Assembly (NCBI GenBank): GCA_902490585.1
Contig: CABUEI010000050.1
Location: 1 to 13,721 of the forward strand
From: an uncultured Oscillospiraceae bacterium
GTDB lineage: Bacteria > Bacillota > Clostridia > Oscillospirales > Ruminococcaceae
Direction of reading: 5' to 3'
DNA: 13,721 nucleotides
The translations under genes and the position numbers were made by a program. The notes beneath the pieces were generated by a model. That model ran no database searches. It saw nothing but the letters and a program-made list of their open reading frames with translations, and was not told the origin of the DNA. Each line of letters begins with the position of its first letter. Within the stretch, counting starts at the first letter, position 1. Below, in pieces: positions 12,132 to 13,721 of the stretch.

Positions 12132-13580
12132 ATGAGCGAGATCAAAAAGATCCACATGGGTCCTGCAAAGTGTGCGGTTGACCTTGGCGACGGAAGTGAA
12201 AGAGGAGAGTATGTAAACCAGGATTATATCCTGAACAAGCTCGGCAGACCTCACAGAGCGGTAAGCCTTATGTATTGCTATTATCCTCTTGACGAAACAT
12301 GGCCTGCAAGAGCGAGAAACGCTTTCAAGGACAAGGAAATCACATTCCAGTGGGATTATCCTTATGACGACTATTTTACATACAAGGGCGGTATCGGCGG
12401 AACAACCGACGACGAGCCTTTTACCTGTATGCGTGATGTAAGACGTCACGGACAGGACGTTATACTCACAATGACGATCGACCCGAATGTAACTGACGAT
12501 CACCTTGAGCAGATAGGCAAGGAGCTTTCAACATTCGGCCGTATGCAGTTAAGAATAAACCATGAGGCTACAGGCAACTGGTTCTCATTCAACAAGCGTG
12601 CTACATATCAGCAGGTAGCTGATTTCTATATTCATGCCCGTGAAGTAATCAAGAAGTTTGCACCCAACGTACAGACTATTCTCTGTATCGGCGGTGTGGA
12701 GCATCCCGAAAAGGGCGGAGAAATCGAGATGGAAAAGGAATTTGCCGACGCTGTAAGAGCAACGGATATATGGTCTGTTGACAAGTACATGGCTCTCCAC
12801 TGGGGCTGGCCTTTTGATGTAGCGGACGAGGGCGGAAACTCTTTCGGCAGAAGCAAGGTAGCGGATACATATAATCTTACTAAGCTGTCGGAAAAGCGTT
12901 ACAGAGAGCTTTGCGGCGGAGAAAAGAAGCCTATGGTAATGAGTGAGTTCAACGCTGACGGTGATGTAACGGGACCTTACGAGCAGGCTGAAATGGTAAA
13001 GGAATTCTGCGATATGCTGAAGAATGACAAGGATCAGGGCTGGTTCAACGGCTTTACATTCTATCAGTTCCGTGACAGAGGCAGACTGGGACTTGAAATT
13101 GAGGATCCGAACAATGCTGACTGCGGTATTGAGCAGCCGGTAATGCAGACATACAAGGAAATCATCCACGACGAATATTTCTATCCCGAAATAAAGGCTC
13201 AGGGCGACGCTCAGTTCCCTATAAAATTACGTTGGGGCGGTTCTGAGGACGCTGAGGGTATCGAAATACCTCTGCACTTTGAGAAGAACCCCACATTCTG
13301 CGAGATCACATTTGACGGCGAGGACGCAGAGCTTAACCTTATGATGGAGATCAACGGCAAGTGGTTCTACAAAGCACCTCATGCAAAAACGATCGATTTT
13401 ATGTCGGCATTCTTTGAAAAGCCCCTTGACGGCGAAGCTGACATGACGCTCAAGATATTTGCGCCTCCCGCAAGCGGTGAGAACGTAAATGACGGCAGTG
13501 AGGACTGGATGCTGAACACTTATTCGACTATCACGAAGATGCCGAATATCCGTATCAGATTTGCTCCTATCTTGAAGTAA
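12132..13580 (+). CDS. Cytoplasmic glycoside-hydrolase-like protein, clan GH-A type
   Basis: This is a 482-residue protein read from the ATG at 12132, chosen because TAAGGAG lies 9 bases before it and the promoter excludes the earlier start. The first 350 or so residues look like a TIM-barrel glycosidase of clan GH-A. L-R-I-N-H-E-A-T-G-N-W-F (140-151) offers a likely acid/base Glu145, similar to the R-P-x-H-E-x-x-G-x-W-F motif of GH26 mannanases. M-V-M-S-E-F-N-A-D-G-D (268-278) offers a likely nucleophile Glu272 at a strand end. W-S-V-D-K-Y-M-A-L-H-W-G-W-P (214-227) is rich in aromatic residues suited to sugar stacking. Residues about 365-482 seem to be a beta-rich accessory domain. There is no signal peptide, so it acts on imported oligosaccharides. 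A single-gene unit with a cre-like operator. I cannot assign a known GH family, and the substrate is unknown. Confidence 0.72.
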   Translation: MSEIKKIHMGPAKCAVDLGDGSERGEYVNQDYILNKLGRPHRAVSLMYCYYPLDETWPARARNAFKDKEITFQWDYPYDDYFTYKGGIGGTTDDEPFTCMRDVRRHGQDVILTMTIDPNVTDDHLEQIGKELSTFGRMQLRINHEATGNWFSFNKRATYQQVADFYIHAREVIKKFAPNVQTILCIGGVEHPEKGGEIEMEKEFADAVRATDIWSVDKYMALHWGWPFDVADEGGNSFGRSKVADTYNLTKLSEKRYRELCGGEKKPMVMSEFNADGDVTGPYEQAEMVKEFCDMLKNDKDQGWFNGFTFYQFRDRGRLGLEIEDPNNADCGIEQPVMQTYKEIIHDEYFYPEIKAQGDAQFPIKLRWGGSEDAEGIEIPLHFEKNPTFCEITFDGEDAELNLMMEINGKWFYKAPHAKTIDFMSAFFEKPLDGEADMTLKIFAPPASGENVNDGSEDWMLNTYSTITKMPNIRIRFAPILK

Positions 13581-13645
13581 GGCGGCAATGTGCCGCTTCA
13601 AATTCCGCCTTGCGGCAATGTGCCGCTTCAAACTCCGCCTTTTGA
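13579..13645 (+). terminator. Probable terminator hairpin built from repeats
   Basis: AAGGCGG (13579-13585) can pair with CCGCCTT at 13605-13611 or at 13635-13641; the latter copy is followed by TTTG. It begins at the glycosidase stop codon and so may end that transcript. The short T-tract makes it a modest terminator. Confidence 0.5.
13582..13641 (+). repeat. Two tandem copies of a 30-bp hairpin repeat
   Basis: Units at 13582-13611 and 13612-13641 differ at one base (13603/13633, T versus C). Each holds a perfect 6-bp inverted repeat, GCGGCA-ATG-TGCCGC, followed by TTCAAA and TCCGCCTT. The structure resembles short intergenic palindromic repeats (REP-like) that recur in some clostridial genomes; copy number elsewhere cannot be seen from here. 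Confidence 0.85.
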
Positions 13646-13721
13646 AATGATGACGATTTGCTCAAGATAGTGGAACGGCGGGGTTACACAAAGTGATAAT
13701 TTAATATGTGGCGGTCACGGC

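Noticed and set aside
12585..13169. 194-codon minus-strand frame opposite the glycosidase
   Set aside because: No RBS, unusual composition and complete overlap with a well-supported gene.
13582..13641. CRISPR array
   Set aside because: The two units are directly adjacent with no spacers between them, and no cas genes are present.
1..13721. tRNA or rRNA genes and known riboswitches
   Set aside because: I saw no cloverleaf, rRNA signature or riboswitch core in any intergenic stretch.

Overview
The window looks like chromosomal DNA from an anaerobic gut Firmicute of class Clostridia, probably Oscillospiraceae/Ruminococcaceae (Ruminococcus or [Eubacterium] siraeum-like). This is inferred from moderate GC, consensus sigma-A promoters with 17-bp spacers, strong AGGAGG-type ribosome binding sites, a rubrerythrin, an iron-sulfur flavoprotein and the style of the proteins. 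No species can be fixed by eye. Most of it is ordinary core genome, arranged as several short transcription units.

Layout. (1) Bases 1-1731, plus strand: the 3' end of citrate synthase, a DUF445 membrane protein joined to it by an ATGA overlap, and a small flavodoxin. (2) Bases 1732-2112: a gene-poor stretch with a GC-rich hairpin, a likely remnant of a serine recombinase C-terminus on the minus strand, and a short direct repeat. (3) Bases 2113-4467, minus strand: an unknown 109-aa protein, a patatin-like phospholipase and a RumA-type 23S rRNA uracil methyltransferase without a TRAM domain, all tightly spaced. (4) Bases 4468-4647: a divergent control region in which two good promoters are interleaved. 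(5) Bases 4648-5478, plus strand: a SpoU/TrmH-family RNA methyltransferase, facing an iron-sulfur flavoprotein (5542-6162, minus) across a bidirectional terminator. (6) Bases 6269-7651, minus: a Gfo/Idh/MocA oxidoreductase followed directly by an unknown 136-aa protein. (7) Bases 7755-8297, minus: rubrerythrin with its own perfect-consensus promoter and a terminator. (8) Bases 8479-9279, minus: a short-chain dehydrogenase reading frame that is complete except for two in-frame TAG codons. (9) Bases 9493-11963, minus: prfB (release factor 2, without the usual programmed frameshift) overlapping by one base a second, TRAM-containing RumA-type methyltransferase. (10) Bases 12132-13580, plus: a cytoplasmic glycoside-hydrolase-like protein with a catabolite-repression-type operator on its promoter, followed by two tandem 30-bp hairpin repeats.

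How they fit together. There is no single pathway. Three RNA methyltransferases and a release factor serve translation. Rubrerythrin, the iron-sulfur flavoprotein and the flavodoxin fit redox and oxidative-stress handling in an anaerobe. The dehydrogenase, the Gfo/Idh oxidoreductase and the glycosidase fit carbohydrate or small-molecule metabolism. The observations most worth a second look are the double-amber dehydrogenase with its paired palindromic operators (none of the 15 gene ends in the window uses TAG), the interleaved divergent promoters at 4517-4559, and the catabolite-controlled glycosidase that I could not place in a named family. I did not find a clear new multi-gene defence or mobile system.
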